64,000 nt of DNA, taken from NCBI GenBank assembly GCA_029856155.1, contig JAHQWL010000096.1:1-64000 (forward strand), given 5' to 3'. A program made the position numbers and the translations under genes. Shown here in pieces: positions 47,357-55,148 of this stretch; positions within the stretch are counted from its first letter, which is position 1, and every line of letters begins with the position of its first letter. Below the pieces are notes generated by a model that was given only the letters and a program-made list of their open reading frames with translations, was not told the DNA's origin and made no database searches. The DNA comes from Promethearchaeia archaeon (GTDB lineage Archaea; Asgardarchaeota; Lokiarchaeia; Sigyniarchaeales; SOKP01).

Positions 47357-48127
47357 TTAAACCTCTTTAATTGATATAAAAGTGGGAATTTCCTCATTTA
47401 TTTGATCAACATCAACTAAACCTCGAGCTCGAAGAGTTACAATATGTCGTAATACTTTGTGAGATTCAACACCAATTTCCTTTGCAATATCAGGGACAGA
47501 TTTACCTTCTTTCTTAATTTTTTCTAAAATTTTATGACGAATAATTTCATTTTCAATAGCATTATCAAGTATTTCCTCAAATTCTTCTATTGGTATTATT
47601 TCTCCATATACATTTCCATCTGTGGTTAATTCTCGTTGCCTAGCAACTAAAGCTCTTAACCTTGAATCACATAGGGCAAATTTAACAGCATTTAGATTAT
47701 CAATTATTTCTTTCTTTACATTATTATTTTTAACTGGAGATGGTCCCAATTTACGGATATGATCAGTAAAATCACTAACTATTTGAGCAAATCTATTTCC
47801 TTCTGCTGCAGAAACCCAATCAAGTCGAACTCGATCAGAGAAATCTATCATTGATAATGTTTTACTTAACATTTTCATTTTTATTTCTGCTTCATAATTA
47901 CCGCTTATATAATGACAATCTCCCAAATGGCATCCTAAAACAAGTACTCCATCAATCCCATTCATAAATGCTTCAGCTATAAATACGGGATCAACTCTTC
48001 CAGAACACATAACTCGAATAACTCTGACATTTGTTGGGTATTGGATTCGACTAACACCTGCTAAGTCTGCTCCAGCATAAGAGCACCAATTACATAAAAA
48101 ACCTAAAATTTTTGGTTCAAATACCAT
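47357..48127 (-). CDS. mvhD: MvhD-type 2Fe-2S protein fused to a C-terminal winged helix
   Basis: 256 residues. Residues 8-130 are an MvhD/FlpD domain: [19 protein letters not shown] (C12, C15), VMCSGRVDP (C41), [14 protein letters not shown] (C66, C71), WVSAAEG. In Hdr complexes this protein links HdrA with the hydrogenase, formate dehydrogenase or F420 module. Residues about 195-242 add a helix-turn-helix ([20 protein letters not shown], then [10 protein letters not shown]), unexpected in an electron-transfer subunit. Its ATG directly abuts the stop of the QmoB-like gene, and the fused gene starts 2 bp after it. Confidence 0.92.
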   Translation of the reverse strand: MVFEPKILGFLCNWCSYAGADLAGVSRIQYPTNVRVIRVMCSGRVDPVFIAEAFMNGIDGVLVLGCHLGDCHYISGNYEAEIKMKMLSKTLSMIDFSDRVRLDWVSAAEGNRFAQIVSDFTDHIRKLGPSPVKNNNVKKEIIDNLNAVKFALCDSRLRALVARQRELTTDGNVYGEIIPIEEFEEILDNAIENEIIRHKILEKIKKEGKSVPDIAKEIGVESHKVLRHIVTLRARGLVDVDQINEEIPTFISIKEV

Positions 48128-49795
48128 TTATTCTCCACCTCCATAGGTTACAATTTCTGCAATAATTTGATCACTAGTAAAATGGTGTATGGTTATTGCA
48201 TTTTGCGGGCAACTAGCTCCACATAGTCCACACCCCTTACAAACAACTTTATTAACTACTACAGTATCTGTTTCCTCATCTTTAGATATTGCACTATAGG
48301 GACAAATTTTAATACACGCTTCACATCCCACACATAAATCTGTATTTACTTCGGCTGTAGAACCTTCTACTTCTAACATTTCTTTAGAAAGTATTGTACT
48401 TGCCCTAGAAGCTGCCGCATTTGATTGTGATATAGATTCTGAAATATCTGCTGGCCAATGAGCAGAACCACATACGAATATACCGTCTGTAGCAAAATCA
48501 ACAGGTCTTAATTTCACATGAGCTTCTAAAAAGAAGTGATTCTCTCCTAATGGTACTTTTAACATTTTAGCTAACTGCTCTGAATCTTCATTTGCAACAA
48601 GTGGCATTGATAATACAACAAGATCATAGGGAAATCCAATAACTTGATTCATAAATTCATTATAGACCTCAATACAATCTTTTTTAATTGTTGGAGGTTT
48701 TTCTGGTAAATATTTTATAAATAATATTCCCATTTCTCTTGCTCTTCTATAATATTCCTCATAGGTGACACCTTGAGTTTGAATATCTCTAAAAATTATA
48801 TTAACATTAGCATTTGGATTGTGTTCCTTGATTAAGATTGCATTTTTAAGAGCAGTCATACAGCATATATTAGAACAATATTTTCGTTCTTCATTTCTAC
48901 AACCAACACATTGAATCATAGTAGTATTATTGGTGCTGATTTTATTCTCTTTTAATATTCCTTCTAATTCTAATTGACTTATTATAGTCTTTCCATTATA
49001 ATTATAATATCCTTCTGGTGATAAAGCTTTTGCCCCCGTAGCTACAATAATAGCTCCTGCTTCAATTTCGATTGTTTTTTTATTTTGGAGAATAATTACT
49101 TTAAAATTCCCTACATATCCTTCAATTTTTTCTATTACAGCAGACTTATATACATCAATCTTTTTATGACTCTCTACTAAATTTCTTGTTTCTAATATAT
49201 TTGAAGCATCTTCATTAGTAGGATATACTTTATTTAGATGCCTAATTAAACCTCCTAGTTCAGCATCCCTCTCTATTAAACTTACTTTAAAATTTTGGTT
49301 TGCTAAATTTAATGCAGCATTCATTCCTGCGATCCCTCCTCCTATTACTATAGCAAAAGGAATTACACTAACTTGCGTTTTTTCTAATGATTCTAATAGG
49401 GCAGCCTTATAGACACCCATTCTAATGAGATCTTTAGCCTTTTCAGTTCCTTTTTCTGGTTCTTTCATATGAACCCAGGAATCTTGATCTCGAATGTTTA
49501 CCATTTCAAATAAATAGGGATTCAAACCTGCTTCTTGACAAGTTGATCTAAATAAGGGTTCATGAGTTCGAGGAGAACACGATGCTACAATAACACGATT
49601 TAAATTATATTCCTTTATATTTTTTCTTATCTCACTTAATCCAACCTCTGAACATGTATAAAGATTTGCATCACTATATACTACGTTAGGTAAAGTTTTG
49701 GTATATTCTGTTAACTCAGAAATATCTAAAACACCACCTATATTAGTACCACAATGACAAATAAAAACTCCAATTCTAATATCATCATCCGTCAT
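48128..49795 (-). CDS. hdrA: HdrA/QmoB-like flavoprotein (second HdrA unit, unfused)
   Basis: 555 residues, collinear with residues 449-1000 of the fused protein. The N-terminal HdrA domain is [14 protein letters not shown], followed by [17 protein letters not shown] and IRDQDSWVHMKEPE. The FAD domain has IGGGIAGMNAA and QCVGCRN...CSNICCMTALK. The C-terminal di-cluster ferredoxin is CVGCEACIKICP and CKGCGLCGASCP. It starts 4 bp after the QmoA-like gene and ends exactly at the mvhD start. It belongs to the flavin-based electron-bifurcating family; whether this one bifurcates cannot be told from sequence. Confidence 0.92.
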   Translation of the reverse strand: MTDDDIRIGVFICHCGTNIGGVLDISELTEYTKTLPNVVYSDANLYTCSEVGLSEIRKNIKEYNLNRVIVASCSPRTHEPLFRSTCQEAGLNPYLFEMVNIRDQDSWVHMKEPEKGTEKAKDLIRMGVYKAALLESLEKTQVSVIPFAIVIGGGIAGMNAALNLANQNFKVSLIERDAELGGLIRHLNKVYPTNEDASNILETRNLVESHKKIDVYKSAVIEKIEGYVGNFKVIILQNKKTIEIEAGAIIVATGAKALSPEGYYNYNGKTIISQLELEGILKENKISTNNTTMIQCVGCRNEERKYCSNICCMTALKNAILIKEHNPNANVNIIFRDIQTQGVTYEEYYRRAREMGILFIKYLPEKPPTIKKDCIEVYNEFMNQVIGFPYDLVVLSMPLVANEDSEQLAKMLKVPLGENHFFLEAHVKLRPVDFATDGIFVCGSAHWPADISESISQSNAAASRASTILSKEMLEVEGSTAEVNTDLCVGCEACIKICPYSAISKDEETDTVVVNKVVCKGCGLCGASCPQNAITIHHFTSDQIIAEIVTYGGGE

Positions 49796-49799
49796 TTTT

Positions 49800-51098
49800 T
49801 TACCCCCTCATCACCATTTCAGCAGCTTTAGCTGCAGCTCCACTGGCATCAATTACTGAATTTGGAATATCCATTGGTTCCCTACAAGTACCACAGAGAA
49901 ATATACCTTCTTTAGAGGATTTTTGGGGTTGATAACTCTCTGCTTTGAAAAAATTAAAATCATTTATTTTAATTCCAAGGATTTTAGCTAATTCTCCAGC
50001 ATCTTTTTTAGGTATCATAGTAGAAGCTAAAATTACTAAGTCAAATTTAAGTTGTTTCACTTGCGAAGTATTAATATCTTCATATATAATTAGAGGATTT
50101 CTTTGATCATCTTCTAATATCTTCGCTACCTTTCCTTTAATGTATTTAATAGCGTATTCATCACATCCCCTTTGAATATATTCTCGAAAACCTTTACCAG
50201 CAGCTCTAAGATCAATATAAAATATTGAAGTATCTATTTCATTATCATGCTCATAAGCTATCATTGCTTCTTTAGTGGTATACATACAGCAACAAGATGA
50301 ACAATATGGATTGTTTTTTATATCCCTTGAACCTACACAATTAATAAAAGCCAGTTTTTTAGGCTCATTTTTATCTGATGGTCTCGTCAAATGTCCTCCC
50401 AAAGGTCCAGAAGCACTAATTAATCTTTCAAATTCTAGAGCGGTAACAACATTGGGATATCGACCATATCCTAAAGAATCAAGAGTTTTTGGATTAAATA
50501 TATCATAACCTGTCGCTACAATGACTGATCCCACATTTAATTCCATTTCTTCATCCTTTTGATCGAAATCGATTGCTTCTCTTTCACAAACTTTTTCACA
50601 AATCCTGCAAGCGTTCTTTGTGAAAAATAAACAGTTTTCTTTATCTATAGTCATTATTGAGGGAACACCTTGAACATAATCAATATAGATTGCTCTACGT
50701 TTTCTTAATTTCATATCAAATTCATCATCTACCCTCATTGGACATTTTTCTATACATTGTCCACAATTAATACATTCTTCTGCTTTTACATATCTTGCTT
50801 TCTTGAAGATTTTCACAATGAAATTCCCTGGTTGACCTGATAAATTTTTTACTTCTGAAAGTGTATGTAAAGTAATATTTGGATGTCGAAAACATTCTGC
50901 GAGTTTTGGAGCTAAAATACAGATAGAACAGTCATTAGTAGGAAACGTTTTATCAAGTTGTGCCATTCGTCCTCCGATACAGGCATTTTTCTCAACCAAT
51001 TCGACGTTTATACCTCTTTCAGCTAAATCTAAAGATGCTTGAATTCCTGCGATTCCCCCTCCAATAACCATAACTGTTTTTAAATTTTTACCCAACAT
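49800..51098 (-). CDS. QmoA/HdrA-like flavoprotein (first HdrA unit, unfused)
   Basis: 432 residues, collinear with residues 1-440 of the fused protein. FAD site [12 protein letters not shown] (11-22), CSICILAPK (57-65), ferredoxin insert with one standard cluster CINCGQCIEKC (109-119) and a second with widened spacing (C156, C164, C167, C171, that is CX7CX2CX3C). The HdrA signature is INCVGSRD...CSSCCCMYTTKEA. It should form the flavin partner of HdrBC together with the next gene product. HdrB ends 17 bp upstream. The widened second cluster is not present in the fused paralogue. Confidence 0.9.
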   Translation of the reverse strand: MLGKNLKTVMVIGGGIAGIQASLDLAERGINVELVEKNACIGGRMAQLDKTFPTNDCSICILAPKLAECFRHPNITLHTLSEVKNLSGQPGNFIVKIFKKARYVKAEECINCGQCIEKCPMRVDDEFDMKLRKRRAIYIDYVQGVPSIMTIDKENCLFFTKNACRICEKVCEREAIDFDQKDEEMELNVGSVIVATGYDIFNPKTLDSLGYGRYPNVVTALEFERLISASGPLGGHLTRPSDKNEPKKLAFINCVGSRDIKNNPYCSSCCCMYTTKEAMIAYEHDNEIDTSIFYIDLRAAGKGFREYIQRGCDEYAIKYIKGKVAKILEDDQRNPLIIYEDINTSQVKQLKFDLVILASTMIPKKDAGELAKILGIKINDFNFFKAESYQPQKSSKEGIFLCGTCREPMDIPNSVIDASGAAAKAAEMVMRG

Positions 51099-51115
51099 AA
51101 TTCCTCTCCTTTATA

Positions 51116-51985
51116 TTAAGCAATTTTTTGTAAAATATCATTAACTTTAATCCTATGGAAGTTGAAACCTAATTTATCCATATCCATTCCTAGAGCTAAA
51201 GCAATTAGCTCGGTTATGTAAAAAACTGGAAAATTATAGTTTGTATTTTTAATTTTATTTATTTCTCTCTGGTTGAAATCAAATTGTTGATAACAAGCGG
51301 GGCAAACACATGCAATACAATCTGTTCCTGCTTCTTTCATACTTTTAAGCTTACTCTCCAACATACTTAGGGAAATATCCTTATCAGATTTTTCTACGGG
51401 ATTCCCACAACAATCATTCTTCAAACTGTATTCAACTGGATTTGCTCCAGTTGCTTCAATTAATTCATCTAATGTTTTAGGATTTAGTGGATCATCCCAA
51501 TTTATTATTTCAGATGGACGTAAATAATGGCATCCCGGGTGACCCGCAACTCTTAGATCTTTTAATGGTTTCTTGACCTTTTCCTTAATTTTTTCAATAT
51601 TTTCATATAACACTTCAGCAAAATGTTTTATATCAATATTTCCTTTATAAGCTTTTCCAATTACCTTTAATTTCAAATTAATTTCTTTTTTCTTCTCGTT
51701 ATCATTATCTAAAATGTGTTTAACTGTTTTAAGAGATTCTGTACATCCAGAACATAGACTTAATATATTCTTTTTACTTTCTTCGAAAAGACATATATTT
51801 CTTGCTCCTAAAGTTAAGAATGTTTCATGATCCAATTGAGCCGCACCAGTAGGATCTGGGCAACATGAACATTTAGCTTGATCTCCAACTTTCAAACCAA
51901 TTTTTTCGAATGTACTTCGCGCAGATGCTTCTAAAAATGGTAGTCTTCCAGGAATTACACAGCCTAAAAAGTAACTATAAGACAT
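51116..51985 (-). CDS. hdrB: Heterodisulfide reductase subunit B (HdrB)
   Basis: 289 residues with two complete CCG domains. Domain 1: C9, C41-C42, C78, C81 (CX31CCX35CX2C). Domain 2: C152, C192-C193, C228, C231 (CX39CCX34CX2C). In methanogens these ligate the two non-cubane 4Fe-4S clusters that cleave the CoM-S-S-CoB disulfide. In a non-methanogen the disulfide or other acceptor is unknown, and in acetogen MetVF complexes the role of HdrBC is also open. It begins 1 bp after the hdrC stop. Confidence 0.95.
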   Translation of the reverse strand: MSYSYFLGCVIPGRLPFLEASARSTFEKIGLKVGDQAKCSCCPDPTGAAQLDHETFLTLGARNICLFEESKKNILSLCSGCTESLKTVKHILDNDNEKKKEINLKLKVIGKAYKGNIDIKHFAEVLYENIEKIKEKVKKPLKDLRVAGHPGCHYLRPSEIINWDDPLNPKTLDELIEATGANPVEYSLKNDCCGNPVEKSDKDISLSMLESKLKSMKEAGTDCIACVCPACYQQFDFNQREINKIKNTNYNFPVFYITELIALALGMDMDKLGFNFHRIKVNDILQKIA

Positions 51986-51986
51986 T

Positions 51987-52493
51987 TTATTTATTTACCT
52001 CAAACAGTTTTATTTTTTTTTCAAAATCAGTAGCATCTAACAATTTTTTTAATTCTTTAATATTAGCAGTTTCTACATTCGGAAGTCCCAATTGATCTCT
52101 TCTACGAATGATTGGTTGTGTTAGGGGAATTGCTAATCCATGTTGTATTACACTTATTGCTTGCATTTTATAAGTCTCAGGGTAAGGTTCTCCTAATAAC
52201 ACAATCTTATTTTTAATTTTCTCAAAAATTTCCGTCAAAAAAACGTTTTGGGGGCATTCTTCTACACACATCTGGCATGTACAACATAACCATACATTAG
52301 GTTTTTGATCTTTTAATAACAAATCTTTTAGCCCTAATAGTGATTGTTCGATAATTTTTCGAGGATTATATTCACCATTAGTGATTAAAGCAACAGGACA
52401 TGTGCTGGAACAAGTTCCACATTGATAACAATAATTTAGTGAGAAAGCTCCTTTAATCAGTTCATTTCGAAATTCAAAATCAACCATTTGCAT
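51987..52493 (-). CDS. hdrC: Heterodisulfide reductase subunit C (HdrC)
   Basis: 168 residues, soluble two-cluster ferredoxin. Cluster 1 uses C22, C25, C28, C32 (CYQCGTCSSTCP); cluster 2 uses C70, C73, C76, C80 (CCTCQMCVEECP). It carries electrons between the HdrA flavoprotein and HdrB. It is the first gene of the eight-gene leftward operon. The 508 bp ahead of it are shared with the divergent FrhB-like gene. No membrane helix is present, so this is the cytoplasmic HdrABC type and not HdrDE. Confidence 0.95.
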   Translation of the reverse strand: MQMVDFEFRNELIKGAFSLNYCYQCGTCSSTCPVALITNGEYNPRKIIEQSLLGLKDLLLKDQKPNVWLCCTCQMCVEECPQNVFLTEIFEKIKNKIVLLGEPYPETYKMQAISVIQHGLAIPLTQPIIRRRDQLGLPNVETANIKELKKLLDATDFEKKIKLFEVNK

Positions 52494-53001
52494 AATCTTT
52501 AACCTATATAGTAATTAGTATGATATATTTTAGAATCTAATTATCTATTTTATAAATATTGATATTTTTAATAATATATTTATTATATTTTTAAGGATTA
52601 CAATAGTTTTTTCCAATATAATAATTAAGATCGATCTTAGTATTTAAAGATTTTTTACCATTTCGGAAATATATAACTTTTTTTAAAGTTTCCAACATTT
52701 TCATTTATGATTTTGAAAAATAAGTAAGAAAAAAGTATTAATTTAAAAGCTTTTTAACTTTTTAAATTATCACATTTGAATATTAATTCAAAATATGATT
52801 AAAAACGCAATTTTTTACAAGAAAAATTCTTAATATAAAAATAATGAAATCGGGAAGTATAATTTAAATTCCTATATTTTTATAGTAAAAAATATACGAT
52901 TTAAGTCATTTTCATATGTTTTTATTAATAAAAATTATAATATTTGTAAGTATTATAAAAATATTAATTAATTTTTAGATAGAAAGAAAAGGTAAATTAG
53001 T
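52494..53001. other. Divergent regulatory region between the Hdr-Met operon and frhB-like gene
   Basis: 508 bases, extremely AT-rich, with no gene. TATA-like runs occur on both strands (for instance near 52520-52580 for hdrC and 52920-52970 for frhB), but I cannot select one. A short inverted repeat AAGAA-AAA-TTCTT lies at 52819-52831. The unusual length suggests several regulatory sites. Confidence 0.4.
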
Positions 53002-54132
53002 ATGTCTGAAGAACCTACAGCTAAAATGAGTGATATCATGCCTAAATCTTTCGAAGACCTCATTAAAGATGTCCATGAAAAAGATATCTGTGGAGAATGT
53101 GGAGGTTGTGTAAGTTTTTGTACCGCAGCAGATATAGGAGCTATTGAAATGACTGAAAATGGGTCACCTCATTATTCTAATGAAGAAAATTGTTTACATT
53201 GTGGAATATGCTATTTAATATGTCCTGAAACTTTTGAATTGAGAAATGAATTAAACAATAAATACGATTTTAAACCTCCAATTGGAAGTTGGCTTAAAAT
53301 TGTATCAGCTCAAGCGAAAGATCCAAATATTCGGGAAATAGCTACTGATGGGGGAGTTGTAACAGCTATCTTAATTGCACTTTTAGATAATAATTTAATA
53401 AATGGAGCACTTATATCAAAAAGAATTAGTTCTTTTAAGAGAATACCTTTTTTTGCTAAAACGAAGGAAGAAATTCTTGAAGCTGCAGGTACTTATTATG
53501 ATTTAAAAGGCCCTGTACCGGAATTAGGGAAATATAATACTTTTGTTTCCACTATTTCTGAATTAAAAAAAATTACTGATTCCGATTATATGAAAATTGC
53601 TGTGGTCGGAGTACCCTGTCAGATTCACTCCATTAGAAAAATGCAAGAACTCAATATAATTCCTGCTCATATTGTTAAATATACGTTAGGATTATTTTGT
53701 TATGAGAATTTTAAATTTAATGATGTTGCCAGAGCGAAAATTGAAGAAAGATTCAAATTTTCTTTTGAGGATATTGAGAAGATGAATATAAAAGACAATT
53801 TAATAATTTATTTAAGAAATAAAGATAGTCCCCTAAAGGTAGAATTTTCTGACCTTAGAGATATTATGAGACATGCTTGTAGAGTATGTAAAAATTTTTC
53901 AAACTATTTTGCTGATATTTCTTTTGGAGGTTTAGGTTCTCAAACAGGTTATACAACGGTTATGGTTAGAACTAAAACAGGAGAAAAGATCTACAATCTC
54001 GCTCAAAATAAAGGTTATATTATTGAACCAACTGAATTAAATACGTCTGTAGAAAAATCAAAATTATTAGCGCAAATCATTAGTTTTAGTAAAAGAAAGA
54101 TAAGAAGAGCTGAAGATTTTGAAGTAATATAA
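53002..54132 (+). CDS. F420H2 dehydrogenase/hydrogenase beta subunit-like protein (FrhB/FdhB family)
   Basis: 376 residues. The N-terminal two-cluster ferredoxin is CGECGGCVSFC and CLHCGICYLICP. The FrhB domain has the signatures ATDGGVVTAILIALLD, VVGVPCQIHSIRKMQ and LGLFCYENF, and the C-terminal part a CRVCKNFSNYFADISFGGLGS motif. The family binds FAD and a 4Fe-4S cluster and exchanges electrons with coenzyme F420. It diverges from the Hdr-Met operon across a shared spacer. It is a plausible source or sink of electrons for MvhD, since no hydrogenase or formate dehydrogenase gene is present in the window. Confidence 0.92.
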   Translation: MSEEPTAKMSDIMPKSFEDLIKDVHEKDICGECGGCVSFCTAADIGAIEMTENGSPHYSNEENCLHCGICYLICPETFELRNELNNKYDFKPPIGSWLKIVSAQAKDPNIREIATDGGVVTAILIALLDNNLINGALISKRISSFKRIPFFAKTKEEILEAAGTYYDLKGPVPELGKYNTFVSTISELKKITDSDYMKIAVVGVPCQIHSIRKMQELNIIPAHIVKYTLGLFCYENFKFNDVARAKIEERFKFSFEDIEKMNIKDNLIIYLRNKDSPLKVEFSDLRDIMRHACRVCKNFSNYFADISFGGLGSQTGYTTVMVRTKTGEKIYNLAQNKGYIIEPTELNTSVEKSKLLAQIISFSKRKIRRAEDFEVI

Positions 54133-54447
54133 GCAATTTGATAGAATTAAGAGCTCATTTTATAATTATAAGTAAAAATATTCCAAATATTATTGGAAAG
54201 AAAATTGGAAAAAACTTATTTAAAATTTAAAGTATTGGGGAAAAATTGGTTTATTTAATTAGAAATTATTTTTCTTAGGGGGTTTATACGAAAACTTGAA
54301 ATGAATAATAAGATATTAATAATTAAACCACAAATTAACTATTTAATAAATAATAAAATATATTATCCAAATATACTATCCTTTTAAATATATGAATAAG
54401 GAAAGTAAATTCAAGTTTCAATTGCATCATTAAAAAATTGGTGAGTC
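54133..54447. other. Intergenic, nothing recognised
   Basis: 315 AT-rich bases between two rightward genes, with no clear terminator hairpin, RNA gene or repeat. Confidence 0.35.
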
Positions 54448-55131
54448 TTGGTGAAGATACTAGTAAGTGGTCCGTTGCAATCTGGAAAATCAAGTTACAT
54501 AAAAGCATTAGATCCAAATGCTTTGAATGTAGAAGCAAAAGGAAAGGATGAGAAATTTTATACAGTCGGGATGGATCTTGGAAGCGTAAAGTTAAATGGA
54601 TTTGATTGTTACTTATTTGGTACTCCCGGTCTTTTAAGATTTTCAATAATGAGAAGTATTGTCACCACAGGTTCTGATGGGATAATTTTTATTTTTGATG
54701 CTGCTGCTCCAGAAAAAGATGATAGTGCAATTGTAATATTAAATTCTGTACGTAAGTTATTACCTCCTAACACTCCAATAACATTTGTGGCAAATAAGCA
54801 GGATATTGAAGGCGCACGACCACCAGAAGTGATCCGAACTCAAAATTATTTACCTGAAGATAGTAAAATCTTTCCTACAAGTACAAAAACAGGAATGAAC
54901 ATAAGAGAATCAGTTACTTATTTAGTAAATCATATTTATGAAGAATATTCATCATTACTTCAAACACTTCGGGCATATGAGAATGATATTGAAGGGTTAG
55001 CACAAGAATTAAAAAAAGATAAGATTCAAATGCGAGATTTATTAAATAATTTAGAGATTAAACGATTTATTGAAGTGGATAGAATTAAAAAGGAATTTAA
55101 AGTAAGAAGTGGGTTAAAATATTTAGTTTAA
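54448..55131 (+). CDS. Small GTPase (MglA/SRPRB-like) with helical C-terminal tail
   Basis: 227 residues from TTG 54448, or 226 from GTG 54451; an in-frame stop lies two codons upstream. P-loop GPLQSGKSS (8-16), switch II FGTPGLLRF (57-65), G4 NKQD (116-119), G5 probably TSTKTG. The usual DxxGQ is replaced by GTPG, so the catalytic Gln is missing. Residues about 165-225 form a charged coiled coil (YENDIEGLAQELKKDKIQMR). It could signal in polarity, trafficking or motility. It converges with PEP carboxykinase, 17 bp apart. Confidence 0.88.
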   Translation: MVKILVSGPLQSGKSSYIKALDPNALNVEAKGKDEKFYTVGMDLGSVKLNGFDCYLFGTPGLLRFSIMRSIVTTGSDGIIFIFDAAAPEKDDSAIVILNSVRKLLPPNTPITFVANKQDIEGARPPEVIRTQNYLPEDSKIFPTSTKTGMNIRESVTYLVNHIYEEYSSLLQTLRAYENDIEGLAQELKKDKIQMRDLLNNLEIKRFIEVDRIKKEFKVRSGLKYLV

Positions 55132-55148
55132 ATATTTTTTAAGTAAGT

